A stretch of 64,000 nucleotides of DNA, from NCBI RefSeq assembly GCF_900114455.1, contig NZ_FOTC01000001.1:769058-833057 (forward strand). Direction: 5' to 3'. Shown in pieces: positions 17,237 through 26,449 of the stretch (the stretch's first letter is position 1; each line of letters starts with the position of its first letter). The notes beneath the pieces were generated by a model. It did no database searches and had not been told where the DNA came from. It worked only from the letters and a program-made list of their open reading frames with translations. The translations under genes were made by a program, and so were the position numbers. The DNA is from Halogranum rubrum. GTDB lineage: Archaea; Halobacteriota; Halobacteria; Halobacteriales; Haloferacaceae.

Positions 17237-18238
17237 ATGGTCGAGACACGAAAGGTGCAGGTCACGGGCGGGTCGACGTATACAGTGTCGATTCCCAAAG
17301 ACTGGGCGACCGAAAACGGCGTCAGCGCAGGAAGTGAAGTCGAGTTCTATCCGGAGGGCGACTCGCTCTTTCTCACGCCCCGAACCGACGAGGAACGGAC
17401 CGAAGGCACGCTCGATATCTCGAACCTGCAGGGCGATGAACTCACGCGCGCGGTGATGACGATGTACGTCAGTGGGTTCGACATCATCGCCCTGGAGAAC
17501 TCCCGTATCACCAACGACCAGCGCCGAACTATTCGACAGGCGACGCAGGGACTCGTCGGCCTCGAAGTGCTCGAAGAGACCCGAGACCGAGTCGTCATCC
17601 GCGACTTGCTGGACTCCTCGGAACTCTCGATTCACAACGCCGTCACCCGCATGCGTCTCATCGCCCTGTCGATGCTCGAAGACGCCATCGTCGCCCTGGA
17701 GGAGAACGACAACGACATGGCCCGCGACGTCATCCAGCGCGACGACGACGTCGACCGCCTCTGGATGGTCGTCTCGCGTATCTTCCGGGCGACCCTCCGC
17801 ACCCCCAAAGCCGCCGAGGAACTCGGCCTTCCCCGGGAAATCTGCTTCGACTACCACTCCAGCGCCCGCCAGTTGGAGCGTATCGGCGACCACGCGACCA
17901 AGATTGCCCACCTCACGCTCGAACTCGAAGAACCCGTCCCCGACACTGTCATCCAGGCACTCGCCGAACTCCACGAGGACGCCGTCTCCGTCATCGACGG
18001 CGGGATGGACGCACTGTTCACCGACGACAGCGTCGAAGCGACGAGACTCGCCAACGAGGCCCGCGAAGCAGTCCAAGAGATAGACGAACACGCCCGCGCC
18101 ATCGACGAACTCCTGCGTGACCTCGACCCCGCCCGCGCCCAGATGCTCGGTCTCATCGTCGACTCCGTCTCCCGAAGCGCCGACTACGGCGGCAACATCG
18201 CCGAGACGGCCCTCCAGAAGGCCGCGCCGACACCCTGA
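17237..18238 (+). CDS. AbrB-domain PhoU-family phosphate regulator
   Basis: The 333-residue protein joins an N-terminal SpoVT/AbrB-type DNA-binding domain (about 1-48, KVQVTGGSTYTVSIPKDWA) to two helical PhoU repeats (about 110-330, with ERIGDHATKIAHL). Fusions of this type are thought to regulate phosphate uptake genes in haloarchaea. ATG 17237 is preferred to 17198 because it starts the AbrB fold and sits properly behind the TATA-like box. The gene is divergent from pstS, and the shared 14-bp motif is a plausible binding site for it. Confidence 0.93.
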   Translation: MVETRKVQVTGGSTYTVSIPKDWATENGVSAGSEVEFYPEGDSLFLTPRTDEERTEGTLDISNLQGDELTRAVMTMYVSGFDIIALENSRITNDQRRTIRQATQGLVGLEVLEETRDRVVIRDLLDSSELSIHNAVTRMRLIALSMLEDAIVALEENDNDMARDVIQRDDDVDRLWMVVSRIFRATLRTPKAAEELGLPREICFDYHSSARQLERIGDHATKIAHLTLELEEPVPDTVIQALAELHEDAVSVIDGGMDALFTDDSVEATRLANEAREAVQEIDEHARAIDELLRDLDPARAQMLGLIVDSVSRSADYGGNIAETALQKAAPTP

Positions 18239-18253
18239 GCCGTTTTATCGCTC

Positions 18254-18784
18254 TCAGTGCTCGTCTGCGACGACGGCGAACCGCTCGACGACCGTCGCCA
18301 CGTCGGCCGGAAGCGACGTGAACCAACCGACTTCGTCGACGTCGTCGTCCGTCGCTCGGAGTGTGCCGTCGAGATAGTCCGCCTCGAAGAACGCGCCCAA
18401 CGAGTGAATCGTCTCGTCGCGTTCGGCGGCGACCCATCGTTGGTGGTGAAGCACTCGGAGACCGACCACCGAACACTCGACGCCAGTCTCCTCTCGAGCC
18501 TCTCTGACCGCCGTCTCGGCGAACGTCTCACCGTCCTCCCATCCACCGCCGGGAACGCCCCACTCGCCGGTGTCGGCCCGGCGCTGGAGCAAGAGATTCC
18601 CCTCGGCGACGACGAACGCCGCTCCACCGTGGAGATAGCCGTCGGATGCCACCCGGGCCATGTCGTCGAACCGTTCGCGAGAAATCTCGAACGTCTCTTC
18701 GAAGACGGGAGCGGCGGCGTACTCCTCGTGTAGCGCTCGCCGGTGTGCGTCGACCTGTCGTCTCGTCTCCCGTGTCAGTGACAT
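18254..18784 (-). CDS. Nudix hydrolase
   Basis: The 176-residue protein carries a complete Nudix box, G-x5-E-x7-REAREETGV, in the segment [20 protein letters not shown] at about residues 82-101. This binds Mg and hydrolyses a nucleoside-diphosphate-linked substrate. A 60-residue helical N terminus precedes the Nudix fold. The substrate is not readable from sequence. It is convergent with the AbrB-PhoU gene and divergent from the ZIP gene. Confidence 0.9.
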   Translation of the reverse strand: MSLTRETRRQVDAHRRALHEEYAAAPVFEETFEISRERFDDMARVASDGYLHGGAAFVVAEGNLLLQRRADTGEWGVPGGGWEDGETFAETAVREAREETGVECSVVGLRVLHHQRWVAAERDETIHSLGAFFEADYLDGTLRATDDDVDEVGWFTSLPADVATVVERFAVVADEH

Positions 18785-18867
18785 CGGCGCGAACTGATGT
18801 CTCCTACGTAGATGACGCTGGTGGTCGCATCGACAATACTATTAACCTCAGAAAGAGTTTTAATAAC

Positions 18868-19731
18868 ATGACGCACAACGACCATACCGACGGCGCTCGG
18901 AACTTCCTCGACGGGTCGACCGTCGGTATCGTGAGCCTCGTCGTCTTGCTCGCGCTCTCGGCGGTGGTGATTCGAGCAGGTGTGTGGGACCTGCTCATCA
19001 TCTCGTGGGCCGCGTTCGTCGCCATGGCCGGTGCGGGTTTTCTCGCGACGTACACGCGACGTGACCACGCCGAGACGCTCGTCTGGGGATACGGACTCGC
19101 CAGTGGGGCGATGATTACGAGTGCCGCCGTCTTCCTCGTGCCGCAAGCTATCGGCGTCTCGGGCGGGACGCCTCAGTACGGCGGGTTCGGTATCGCGCTC
19201 GGACTCATCGTCGGGTTCGGGTCGCACACCGTCGGCCACCGACTCGCCCACATGGACTTGCCGCTCGACAGGACCGTCGCCGAACTCACCGCCCACGCTC
19301 TCTCGGCGGGTGCTATCATCGGCCTCATCTACGGCAACATGGACGTGGGGCTGACGCTCGGACTCGCTATCGTCTCGCACAAGGGTCCCGCAGGCTACGC
19401 CGCCGCCGACAGACTGGCCCGAAACGGCCGAGGCTGGAGCGTCCTGCTCCTCCCGGCGGCCGGTGTCGGCATCGCGGCCATCCTCTCCAGTCTCGTCGCC
19501 ATCCCGGCGTCCGGCGCGATTCGTGGTATCGTCTTTGGGTTCGCGGCGGGCGTGTTCCTCCACGTCGCGATGGATTTCCTCCCGCGGTGTGAAATCGGCA
19601 GCGAGATTCACGACGTGTTGAAAGTCGAAGGCGACGCCCACCACCTCCTCGACAGACTCCGGATGCACGCCGTCGCGAGCACCGCTCTCGGTGGGTTCGT
19701 CGTCTTCGTCGCGTGGGCCGTCCTCGTCTGA
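18868..19731 (+). CDS. ZIP-family metal transporter
   Basis: The 287-residue membrane protein has about eight hydrophobic helices. GLAIVSHKGPAGYAAADRL, near residues 165-184, matches the ZIP helix IV motif, with HKGPAG in place of the more common HNxPEG. Other histidines occur in GSHTVGHRLAHMD and in HVAMDFLPR. It probably imports a divalent cation such as zinc. ATG 18868 is chosen because a TATA-like ATTAACC lies about 25 nt upstream. The frame upstream of 18868 is antisense to the Nudix gene and not real. Confidence 0.82.
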   Translation: MTHNDHTDGARNFLDGSTVGIVSLVVLLALSAVVIRAGVWDLLIISWAAFVAMAGAGFLATYTRRDHAETLVWGYGLASGAMITSAAVFLVPQAIGVSGGTPQYGGFGIALGLIVGFGSHTVGHRLAHMDLPLDRTVAELTAHALSAGAIIGLIYGNMDVGLTLGLAIVSHKGPAGYAAADRLARNGRGWSVLLLPAAGVGIAAILSSLVAIPASGAIRGIVFGFAAGVFLHVAMDFLPRCEIGSEIHDVLKVEGDAHHLLDRLRMHAVASTALGGFVVFVAWAVLV

Positions 19732-19735
19732 CTCT

Positions 19736-21064
19736 CTACTCTTCGCCGAAGTATCCCCACGCGTGGAGTCTGTCGCCGTCGCCGTCGACCCACCGCTCGC
19801 CGATGTCGTCGCGGTAGTACTTGTTCGGGAGGACGACGTTGTCGACTCGTTCGTAGGCCTGTTCTTGCGCTTCTCGCATCGTCAGACCCATCCCGGTGAC
19901 GACGAGGACGACACCGGAACTCCCGGCGACGCGCCACTGTCCACCCTCGCACTTGACGTCCTCGATGTGGACACCCTCCGGTGCGTTCGCCAACTGATCT
20001 CTCTCGGTCCACTCGGTCGGTCGATGGCTCTCGAAGCCGATGGCGGCGTTCTCGGCGAACTCGGAGAACGTCTGTTCGTCGGTGAACGGGAACGGTGGCA
20101 GACAGACGCGAACGGCGATTTGGAACCCTTCGTGAACACTGAGTTCGGGAGACTCACCGCGGGCGATGCGGTGGAAGAAGTCGCCGATGGGCGTCTGCAT
20201 CGACTCTTCCATGAGGAAGATGGTCGGATAGCCGAACCGTGGCGTGAACTCCAACGGGTAGATTCCCTCGCCGTTGACGATGCAGTTCAGGTCCATGTAA
20301 CCGACGTAGCCCTCCTCGGCCAGTCGGGGTTCGAGTCTCTTTAGCGTCCGCCGGAAGAGTCGGTTTGGACCGGTCCACGTCATGCTCGTCCCCATCTCGC
20401 CCGTCGCCGGGCCGACGTTCCCCGGGAACAGACGCTTGTGCTCGAAGTTCACGCAGACCGGGGTGAGAAACTCCGACCCGTTGAAGAACGCGCCGATGGC
20501 GATTTCGACGCCGTCGGCGCGCTTCTGGAGTTCGAACCGCTCTATCTTGTCGCCCCACGACTTCTTGTAGGACTGGAGGATGCGGATGGTGTCGGCACCG
20601 TCGTCTTCCTCGCCGACGAAGACGAGGCGCTTGACGTTCTGGACCTGTCCACTGGGCTTGATGACGTACGGGTCAGGGTTGTCGCGGATGAACTGGACCG
20701 CCTCGTCGAAGTCGCGGAACTCGCGGTGCGGGAGCGTCTCGATACCCATCTCTTGTAACTCTCGCTGGCCGAAGTTCCGGTCGTCTTCCAACCGGTCGGT
20801 GTAGGCCGTGCCGCCGACGACGTGGTGCCCCTCCTCACGGAGTCGCTCGGCGTGCGTGCCCATCCCGAAGATGTCGTCGAAGACGATGGTGTCGGCCCAC
20901 TCGACGTGGGCCTCCCAGTCGTCGACTTTCTCGACGAACCCGTTGGCTATCTCGCGTTCTGCCTCGTTCTCGATGAAGTACCGGACGTCGTGGCCTTCGG
21001 CCTTCGTGCGCCACGCGACGTCGCCCACCAGACCGTCGATGGAGACGTAGAGAAATCGTGCCAT
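19736..21064 (-). CDS. ATP-grasp protein related to PurD
   Basis: The 442-residue protein has the ATP-grasp layout. It shows a central VIKPSG strand (about 142-147), RFELQKRADGVEIAIGAFFNG (biotin carboxylase/PurD-like) and YMDLNCIVNG with EFTPRFGYPT (metal-binding acid residues near 275). It resembles phosphoribosylamine-glycine ligase in the C-terminal half, but the N terminus lacks the usual PurD GxGGRExA start. The exact ligase reaction is therefore uncertain. ATG 21064 is the first codon giving a beta-strand start. It ends 4 nt from the ZIP gene on the opposite strand. Confidence 0.8.
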   Translation of the reverse strand: MARFLYVSIDGLVGDVAWRTKAEGHDVRYFIENEAEREIANGFVEKVDDWEAHVEWADTIVFDDIFGMGTHAERLREEGHHVVGGTAYTDRLEDDRNFGQRELQEMGIETLPHREFRDFDEAVQFIRDNPDPYVIKPSGQVQNVKRLVFVGEEDDGADTIRILQSYKKSWGDKIERFELQKRADGVEIAIGAFFNGSEFLTPVCVNFEHKRLFPGNVGPATGEMGTSMTWTGPNRLFRRTLKRLEPRLAEEGYVGYMDLNCIVNGEGIYPLEFTPRFGYPTIFLMEESMQTPIGDFFHRIARGESPELSVHEGFQIAVRVCLPPFPFTDEQTFSEFAENAAIGFESHRPTEWTERDQLANAPEGVHIEDVKCEGGQWRVAGSSGVVLVVTGMGLTMREAQEQAYERVDNVVLPNKYYRDDIGERWVDGDGDRLHAWGYFGEE

Positions 21065-21111
21065 ACTGCATGGGCGGCCAGCGAGCGGATAAACGCTCGG
21101 GTGAGTAAGTT

Positions 21112-21555
21112 CTATTCGCCGTACAGTCGACGGAGTTGAAACGTGATGCCCGCGCCGACGACGAGGAGGACGGCGAGATTGAACACCATCGAGAACAGCG
21201 GACGGTACTCTCGGGTCACCCAGACGCTGATGGCCTGCGTCGCGCTGAAGTAGAACTGGAGCGCGGCGATGAACGCCAGCAGACACAGTCCGGCGAGAAG
21301 TGCGTAGTTGACGTACGTCCGCATGTCGCGGGTCGACTCGGTCGACCGGTTCGACGACGTGACTGTGCTTCCGCCGTCGGTGCTCGCCGTGTCGGTCGTG
21401 TTCGTCGCGTCTGTCGTCGTTGTCGCGTCCGTCGCGCTCGTCGCGTCTATCTCGTTCGTCATGTCTCTGAGGTCTCCCGGGGTCGTCGTGCGTTTCGAGT
21501 CTCGTTCGGTCGCTTCGCCTTCGCCTGCGTCGACGTCTCGCCCCGGGTCACTCAT
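21112..21555 (-). CDS. Small membrane protein with Thr/Asp-rich N terminus
   Basis: I do not recognise this 147-residue protein. The first 75 residues are low-complexity Asp/Thr/Ala, like extracellular or spacer regions. Two transmembrane helices follow, at about 85-105 and 120-140, and it ends in RRLYGE. ATG 21555 overlaps the stop of the gene at 21552-22583 by four bases (ATGA), so translation is coupled. It probably works with that exported protein. Confidence 0.7.
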   Translation of the reverse strand: MSDPGRDVDAGEGEATERDSKRTTTPGDLRDMTNEIDATSATDATTTTDATNTTDTASTDGGSTVTSSNRSTESTRDMRTYVNYALLAGLCLLAFIAALQFYFSATQAISVWVTREYRPLFSMVFNLAVLLVVGAGITFQLRRLYGE

Positions 21556-22583
21556 CGCGACCACCACCGGGCGAGGAGGACACTCACGAGGAGTGTGACG
21601 ACGGCGAGGACGGCGGTGACGACACCGAACCCAGGCGACGTACCCTCTGACGTCGTCCGGGTGGATTCACCACGGTCACCCGAGTCGCTGCCGTCGCTTC
21701 CCGAACCAGACTCGAAGTCTTCGACGCGGAACTCCACGTCTTCGACGGACTCGTTCACCTGAATCCGTCGCTGTGGGTCGAGGTTCGCCACGCTTCGGGC
21801 GGTGTCGACCATCACACCGTCTTTCCACAGGATGGCGTCGACGTAGTAGTTGTAGTTCGAGGGGACGGTCAACTCCGTCTCGGCAGTCGCCGTCCGACCG
21901 GGACGGATAGTGCCGACGTCGACAGTCTGTCTGCCGGCGACGATGTTCGACTCGGCCTGTCGCAACAGGAGTGTCACCTGCAAATTCTCGGAGGGGTCGT
22001 CGCCACGGTTCGTCAGCGACGCGCCGAGCGAGAGGGCGGTTCGGTCGTTCGACGCGTCGGCAACCGAGACGGAGACTGCTGGCAAGACGTCCGAGTCCGA
22101 GAACCCGACGCTCGTCTGTGCGTAAGCAGGGGTGAGCGCATCGAGACCCTGGACCGTCGTCGTGCCGGAGTCGACGCGTTCGGTGTCGCGGAAGACGACC
22201 GTCTCGATGCGGTAACCACCCTCGCGGCGGACGGTCAGGTTCGTCTCGACGACCCGTTCGCCGTCTCTCGTGAGATTACCGACGTCGACCGTCTCTGTCG
22301 TCTCGACGAGGCCGGACTCGGTGTCGACGGCGCGGAAGCGTACGGTCACGTTGTCTGCGGGGTTGCCGTAGTGTCTGAGGCGCGTCTCGACGTGGAGCGT
22401 CGCAGTCTGCCCGTCGACGTCGCTCGGAGCGAGCGCCAAATCGTCAGCCAGTGTGACCCGTCCCGGTGGGAGCGGACCGTCGTCGGTCGGGTCGGCGAGG
22501 ACGCCGGGGACGACGGCGGCGACGAGGAGGGCGACCACGACGACGCCGACGGCGGTCGCCGTCAGTGCTGTCTCGCGGTTCAT
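21552..22583 (-). CDS. Exported protein with PGF-CTERM-type tail
   Basis: The 343-residue protein has an N-terminal hydrophobic signal (about 8-30) and a long beta-rich ectodomain with two similar halves, each with a VTVRFR/LQVTLLLR-type strand and a VDVGNL or VDVGTI strand. An acidic Ser/Gly/Asp linker follows. The C-terminal signature SPGFGVVTAVLAVVTLLVSV plus basic end is the form processed by archaeosortase in haloarchaea. It is likely a surface protein attached by lipid. The family is not recognised by name. It overlaps the next gene by ATGA. Confidence 0.8.
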   Translation of the reverse strand: MNRETALTATAVGVVVVALLVAAVVPGVLADPTDDGPLPPGRVTLADDLALAPSDVDGQTATLHVETRLRHYGNPADNVTVRFRAVDTESGLVETTETVDVGNLTRDGERVVETNLTVRREGGYRIETVVFRDTERVDSGTTTVQGLDALTPAYAQTSVGFSDSDVLPAVSVSVADASNDRTALSLGASLTNRGDDPSENLQVTLLLRQAESNIVAGRQTVDVGTIRPGRTATAETELTVPSNYNYYVDAILWKDGVMVDTARSVANLDPQRRIQVNESVEDVEFRVEDFESGSGSDGSDSGDRGESTRTTSEGTSPGFGVVTAVLAVVTLLVSVLLARWWSR

Positions 22584-22656
22584 GTCATAGATGGGACGAG
22601 TCTGTGACAAATACTTTGTGGAGTAGTTTATGTATCTTCGCCACGCGCAAGGACGT

Positions 22657-23058
22657 ATGACAACGTTCGTCCTGGCAACGAACTCCGTCCACACCAGCGC
22701 ACTGCTCTGTGACTACCTCGACGACCGACTCCAAGCCGGTGATACGGTCTACGCCGTCAACTCACAGCGCGGCGGCGACGACACCTCCGCAGCGGAGATT
22801 CGCGACGGTGAAGACGCACTGAACGCCGTCACCGCGCGACTCTCGGGCGTCGCCGACGTCGAGACACACCAGTTCGTCCGCGAGAACAGTCCCGCCGAAG
22901 ACGTCGTCGGCTACGCAGAAGAGGTCGACGCCGACGAACTCGTCATCGGTGTGCGAAAGCGGAATCCGACGTCGAAAGTCGTCTTCGGCAGCGTCGCACA
23001 GGACATCCTCCTGACGGCGAACCGCCCGATGGTGGTCGTCCCGCAGGAAGATGTCTGA
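22657..23058 (+). CDS. UspA-family universal stress protein
   Basis: The 133-residue single-domain protein has the Usp fold: strand 1 FVLATNSV, and a C-terminal DELVIGVRKRNPTSKVVFGS followed by VVVPQ. The ATP-type G-x2-G-x9-G-S motif is only partly kept, since a K replaces the second G. ATG 22657 is supported by a TATA-like GTTTATGTAT at 22626-22635. It is a cytoplasmic stress-linked protein, divergent from the exported protein. Confidence 0.85.
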   Translation: MTTFVLATNSVHTSALLCDYLDDRLQAGDTVYAVNSQRGGDDTSAAEIRDGEDALNAVTARLSGVADVETHQFVRENSPAEDVVGYAEEVDADELVIGVRKRNPTSKVVFGSVAQDILLTANRPMVVVPQEDV

Positions 23059-23082
23059 GGTGTAGAGAACGCGCTCCGGTAG

Positions 23083-24315
23083 TTACGCGTCGTCGAGCAC
23101 CTTGTCCGCGAGCGACGGGACGAACGTCCCGATGTCGGTGACCATCCCGATGGCTTGCGAACTCCCGCGGTCGAGCAGTTGTGTGACCGTCGCGGGGTTG
23201 ATGTCGACGCAGACCACCTTCGTCGTCGACGAGAGACAGTTGCCGACGGCGACAGAGTGTAAGAGCGTCGAGAGCATCAGCACCATATCCGCCTCGTGAG
23301 CCTGTTCGCGAATCGCGTTCTGTGCCTCGACGGCGTCGGTGATGGTGTCCGGTAGCGGGCCGTCGTCGCGGATAGACCCCGCGAGCACGTACGGCACGTC
23401 GTTCTGGATACACTCGTACATCACACCCGAGGTGATGAGGCCGTCGTCGACGGCCTCGGCGATACCGCCCGCGCGGATGACCTCGCTGATGGTGTAGATG
23501 TGGTGTTTGTGGCCCTTCCGCGGGTGCTCCATCGTCTCCATATCCATCCCGAGCGACGTCCCGTACAGGCCGCGTTCGATGTCGTGCGTGGCGAACCCGT
23601 TGCCCGCCGAAATCATGTCGATGTAACCCTCACGAACGAGACGTGCTAAGTCGTCGCCCGCACCAGCGTGGATGAGCGCGGGTCCGGCGACGACGAGCAC
23701 CTTTCCCCCATCCTCTTTGGTCTTCGTGAGTGCATCTGCGACCTGCCGGATGAGCGATTCGGACGGACGCTCCGAGGAGACACCACCCTGCATGAAGCCG
23801 AACGGACCGGAACTGTCGCGGGGGCGTTCCGGCGGGTCGACGCGGATACCGGCCTCGTCGGTGACGACGAGGTCGCCCTCGTCGATGGCGTTGAGTACCT
23901 TCGTGTACGCACGCGTCCCCGATTCAGTCTCTTCGATTACGATGGCGCAGTCCATCTCGATGTTCTCGACGTCGAGCCACGCGCCACCATGTCGGACCTG
24001 CGTCGGGTGGTTCGTCGTCGAATAGAACCCCGTCGGCACGACTTGGTCTGCCGGCGCAGCCACCAGTTTGGCGTCGACAGGGTCGGTGAGGTTCGCGCCG
24101 AGTTGGTGGAGTTCGTGGACGATCTCTTTGAGCGTCCCCTCGTCGTCCGCGAAGACATCCATTCGGCAGTAGGTCTCTTCTTCTTTGTGGACCCCGACGT
24201 CGAACTGCTCGACGTTGAAGTTTCCACCGAGGTCCATCACGGTCCCCATCACTTGCTGCAACATCCCGGAGTCGATGATGTGACCCTCAAGTTCGACGGT
24301 TCGAGAGTGCGTCAT
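23083..24315 (-). CDS. TIGR00300-type protein, putative ornithine cyclodeaminase
   Basis: The 410-residue protein matches the archaeal LOR/SDH family. The N-terminal domain (about 1-170) carries MTHSRTVELEGHIIDSGMLQQ and a TNHPTQVR segment. The C-terminal domain (about 180-400) is an NAD-binding fold with KVLVVAGPALIHAGAG. Family members in methanogens convert ornithine to proline. The same role here is inferred from family, not shown. It stands alone between UspA and the SCP2-like exported protein. Confidence 0.8.
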   Translation of the reverse strand: MTHSRTVELEGHIIDSGMLQQVMGTVMDLGGNFNVEQFDVGVHKEEETYCRMDVFADDEGTLKEIVHELHQLGANLTDPVDAKLVAAPADQVVPTGFYSTTNHPTQVRHGGAWLDVENIEMDCAIVIEETESGTRAYTKVLNAIDEGDLVVTDEAGIRVDPPERPRDSSGPFGFMQGGVSSERPSESLIRQVADALTKTKEDGGKVLVVAGPALIHAGAGDDLARLVREGYIDMISAGNGFATHDIERGLYGTSLGMDMETMEHPRKGHKHHIYTISEVIRAGGIAEAVDDGLITSGVMYECIQNDVPYVLAGSIRDDGPLPDTITDAVEAQNAIREQAHEADMVLMLSTLLHSVAVGNCLSSTTKVVCVDINPATVTQLLDRGSSQAIGMVTDIGTFVPSLADKVLDDA

Positions 24316-24400
24316 TGCCGAGACGAGGAGGGTACAGCGTATGAGGGTTGTGGACTCGTCGAAGAATGCGACAGCTAGTCGTCGTTCGGAACGGACCGAC

Positions 24401-24895
24401 TCAGAGCAGGAAGCCTTTCACGAGGTTGATGACGGTCCACTTGATCTGCTCGACGACTTCGCCGGGCTCTCCCTTGATGACGATGTCGTTGGACTCGACG
24501 GCCGACCGGAACGCCGCCGCCGGGTTGTCGGCACTCGCGATGCGGTCGATGGTCGCCCGACTCATCGTCATCTTGCGTACCGCGTCGGGGTCGGTGCCCT
24601 GCTGGACGTCGGTGATACGGTGGTCGCCGTCCATGTAGATGGTGTACGTCGCCCGCTCGTCGCCGTCGGTGACGTAGACGTTCGTCGCTCCGGCGAGGCT
24701 GACCGGGCCGAGGTCGACGCTGTCGGCGTTAGCGTTGTAGTCGTCGACCATCGACTCCATAGACTCGAAGAGGTCGACGCCCCACTCGGGGTTCGTCTGT
24801 GCGCCGTTCTGTGCGGTGACACTCCCGACGCCACCGACGAGAAGGAGGAGAACGAGTGCAAGCGACGTGAAACCTGACCGGGAAATCGAAGTCAT
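24401..24895 (-). CDS. Exported SCP2-like protein
   Basis: The 164-residue product starts with a typical signal peptide (MTSISRSGFTSLALVLLLLV, cleavage likely after VTAQ). The mature part of about 130 residues ends with an MTMSRATIDRI...NPAAAFRSAVESNDIVIKG pattern, which resembles the lipid-binding SCP2 fold. This is inference, since sequence identity is low. ATG 24895 is chosen over 24916 because the strong TATATTTATA box is about 30 nt upstream. No operon partner is visible. Confidence 0.65.
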   Translation of the reverse strand: MTSISRSGFTSLALVLLLLVGGVGSVTAQNGAQTNPEWGVDLFESMESMVDDYNANADSVDLGPVSLAGATNVYVTDGDERATYTIYMDGDHRITDVQQGTDPDAVRKMTMSRATIDRIASADNPAAAFRSAVESNDIVIKGEPGEVVEQIKWTVINLVKGFLL

Positions 24896-24920
24896 GGAAG
24901 TACTGTACGGCCGCAAGAAC

Positions 24921-24930
24921 TATAAATATA
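24921..24930 (-). promoter_or_regulatory. TATA box of the SCP2-like gene
   Basis: The minus strand reads TATATTTATA, centred about 30 nt before the ATG at 24895. It is the clearest TATA element of this region. Confidence 0.7.
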
Positions 24931-24998
24931 TACGAAAGTCTGCTCCGCAGAGTTGTCAACTATAGATAGGAAGAGCGAGAAGGAGAACGGGCCGAGTG

Positions 24999-25949
24999 CT
25001 ACAGATTCGCGTCGAGGAACGCCAACTGATGGCTCAGACACTCCTCGAACTGGTCGTCGATGTAGCCGAAGTGGTCCGATTGGAGTCGGAGGTACGTCAC
25101 GTCCGGGACGCTGTCGGCGACGGACTCGATAGTCGACAGCGAGACGACGTCGTCGTCGGTTCCGCCGACGAGAAGCGTCGGACACCGAATGTCCTCGGCC
25201 GTCGTCGCCGGTCGATAGCCGGGGAGTGCGAGCAGTGACCGGGCAGGACACTCGTTGTCCCAGTCGCTGCCGGTCGGGACGAGGTCGAAGACGCCCGCCT
25301 TCGCTCCGGGTTGGTTGATGACGGCGAACTCGTCCGGATCGCCGACGATGGGGACGGTGTACGGCCCGAGGACGAGCGACTGGATTTTGTCGCGGAGACC
25401 GAGCGCTACCGCCTTGAGCGAGTACTTGATGCCGTTGCTCTTGAGCGCCGCTCGCCCGTCGACGAAGGGGGCGATGGCGACGACGGCGCTGATACGCGGG
25501 TCTTCGGCGGCGACACTCAACGCGTGGCCGCCGGCGAACGAGTAGCCCCAGAGGACGACGGTCGACCCGTCGACGTCGTCGAAGTCACGGGCGGCAGCGA
25601 CGGCTTCACGCCAGTCGGCCACCTGCCGACTCGGACTGACGAGGTTCCGTGGTTCACCCTCGCTGTCGCCGAAGTGTCGGTAGTCGAAGAGTAAGACGGC
25701 GTAGCCGTGTTCGGCGAGTCGTTCGGCGACGAGTGGGTAGCCGAACGTCCGCTCGGCACCGAAGCCGGGAGCCATGACGACGATCGGTGGGTTCTCCGGT
25801 CTGTCCGGCCGGTAGAGCCATCCGACACACTCCTCGCCGTCGCTGTCGAACCGGACGCGAACCTTCGAGAAGGACTCACGAGAGGGGCGTCGCGGCGACA
25901 CGTCGTCTGTGTCTTCTGCATCGTCGACGAGACTCCGTGTGTGACTCAT
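24999..25949 (-). CDS. Alpha/beta hydrolase
   Basis: The 316-residue protein has the hydrolase core. The oxyanion region is VVMAPGFG and the nucleophile elbow is LWGYSFAGGHAL with GYSFAG, where Ser is catalytic. VGGTDDDVVSL is near the acid residue and SDHFGYIDDQF carries the histidine. A 40-residue acidic N terminus precedes the fold. The substrate is unknown. ATG 25949 overlaps the stop of the 25946-26320 gene by ATGA, so the two are translated together. Confidence 0.88.
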   Translation of the reverse strand: MSHTRSLVDDAEDTDDVSPRRPSRESFSKVRVRFDSDGEECVGWLYRPDRPENPPIVVMAPGFGAERTFGYPLVAERLAEHGYAVLLFDYRHFGDSEGEPRNLVSPSRQVADWREAVAAARDFDDVDGSTVVLWGYSFAGGHALSVAAEDPRISAVVAIAPFVDGRAALKSNGIKYSLKAVALGLRDKIQSLVLGPYTVPIVGDPDEFAVINQPGAKAGVFDLVPTGSDWDNECPARSLLALPGYRPATTAEDIRCPTLLVGGTDDDVVSLSTIESVADSVPDVTYLRLQSDHFGYIDDQFEECLSHQLAFLDANL

Positions 25950-26320
25950 GCGGACTCCTCCACGGTGTCGGCCGTCTCGGTCGGTTCTGACAGCGTCGAC
26001 AGGACGTGCTCCGAGAAGTCCTCTTCGCTCAGCCGATAGCCGAGTAGTCCCTCGAACCACTCGGGTTCGGCACGCCACGTCCCCTGTACGTCGTCGTCGG
26101 CACGGACGACGGTTGCCTCGATAGGCACCGGGTCCCAGCGACCGTCCTCTGCCAGGTCGATGAACACGTTGAGCGCGCGGCCCATCTCCATGTGGTGGAC
26201 GCTGTCGCCGGGGAAGGCGGTCATATAGACGAGGTCGACTGTCTCGCCGCGGTCGACTCGCTCGACACTGATTCCGTTGCTCCGGAGTTCGGCTTCCAAC
26301 CCCGTTATGTCGTCTGTCAT
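25946..26320 (-). CDS. Small conserved acidic protein, unknown
   Basis: The 124-residue acidic protein is not recognised. It has an alpha/beta look: MTDDITGLEAELRSNGI helix, VYMTAFPGDSVHHMEMGRAL, then VPIEATVVRADDDVQGTWR strands and a helical C terminus. It overlaps the hydrolase by ATGA and is probably its operon partner or accessory. A pure shadow is unlikely because the codon pattern and the coupling both point to translation. Confidence 0.7.
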   Translation of the reverse strand: MTDDITGLEAELRSNGISVERVDRGETVDLVYMTAFPGDSVHHMEMGRALNVFIDLAEDGRWDPVPIEATVVRADDDVQGTWRAEPEWFEGLLGYRLSEEDFSEHVLSTLSEPTETADTVEESA

Positions 26321-26449
26321 ACCATCCGGTACACTCGCCGGGGGCTAAACCCTTACCGCGGACGACACCGACATCGCGATGCGAGTGCAGATGGAAGATG
26401 GCAACTGAAGGACACGTGTGAAGAACGAATCGAGGTGGTAGTCGACCAG

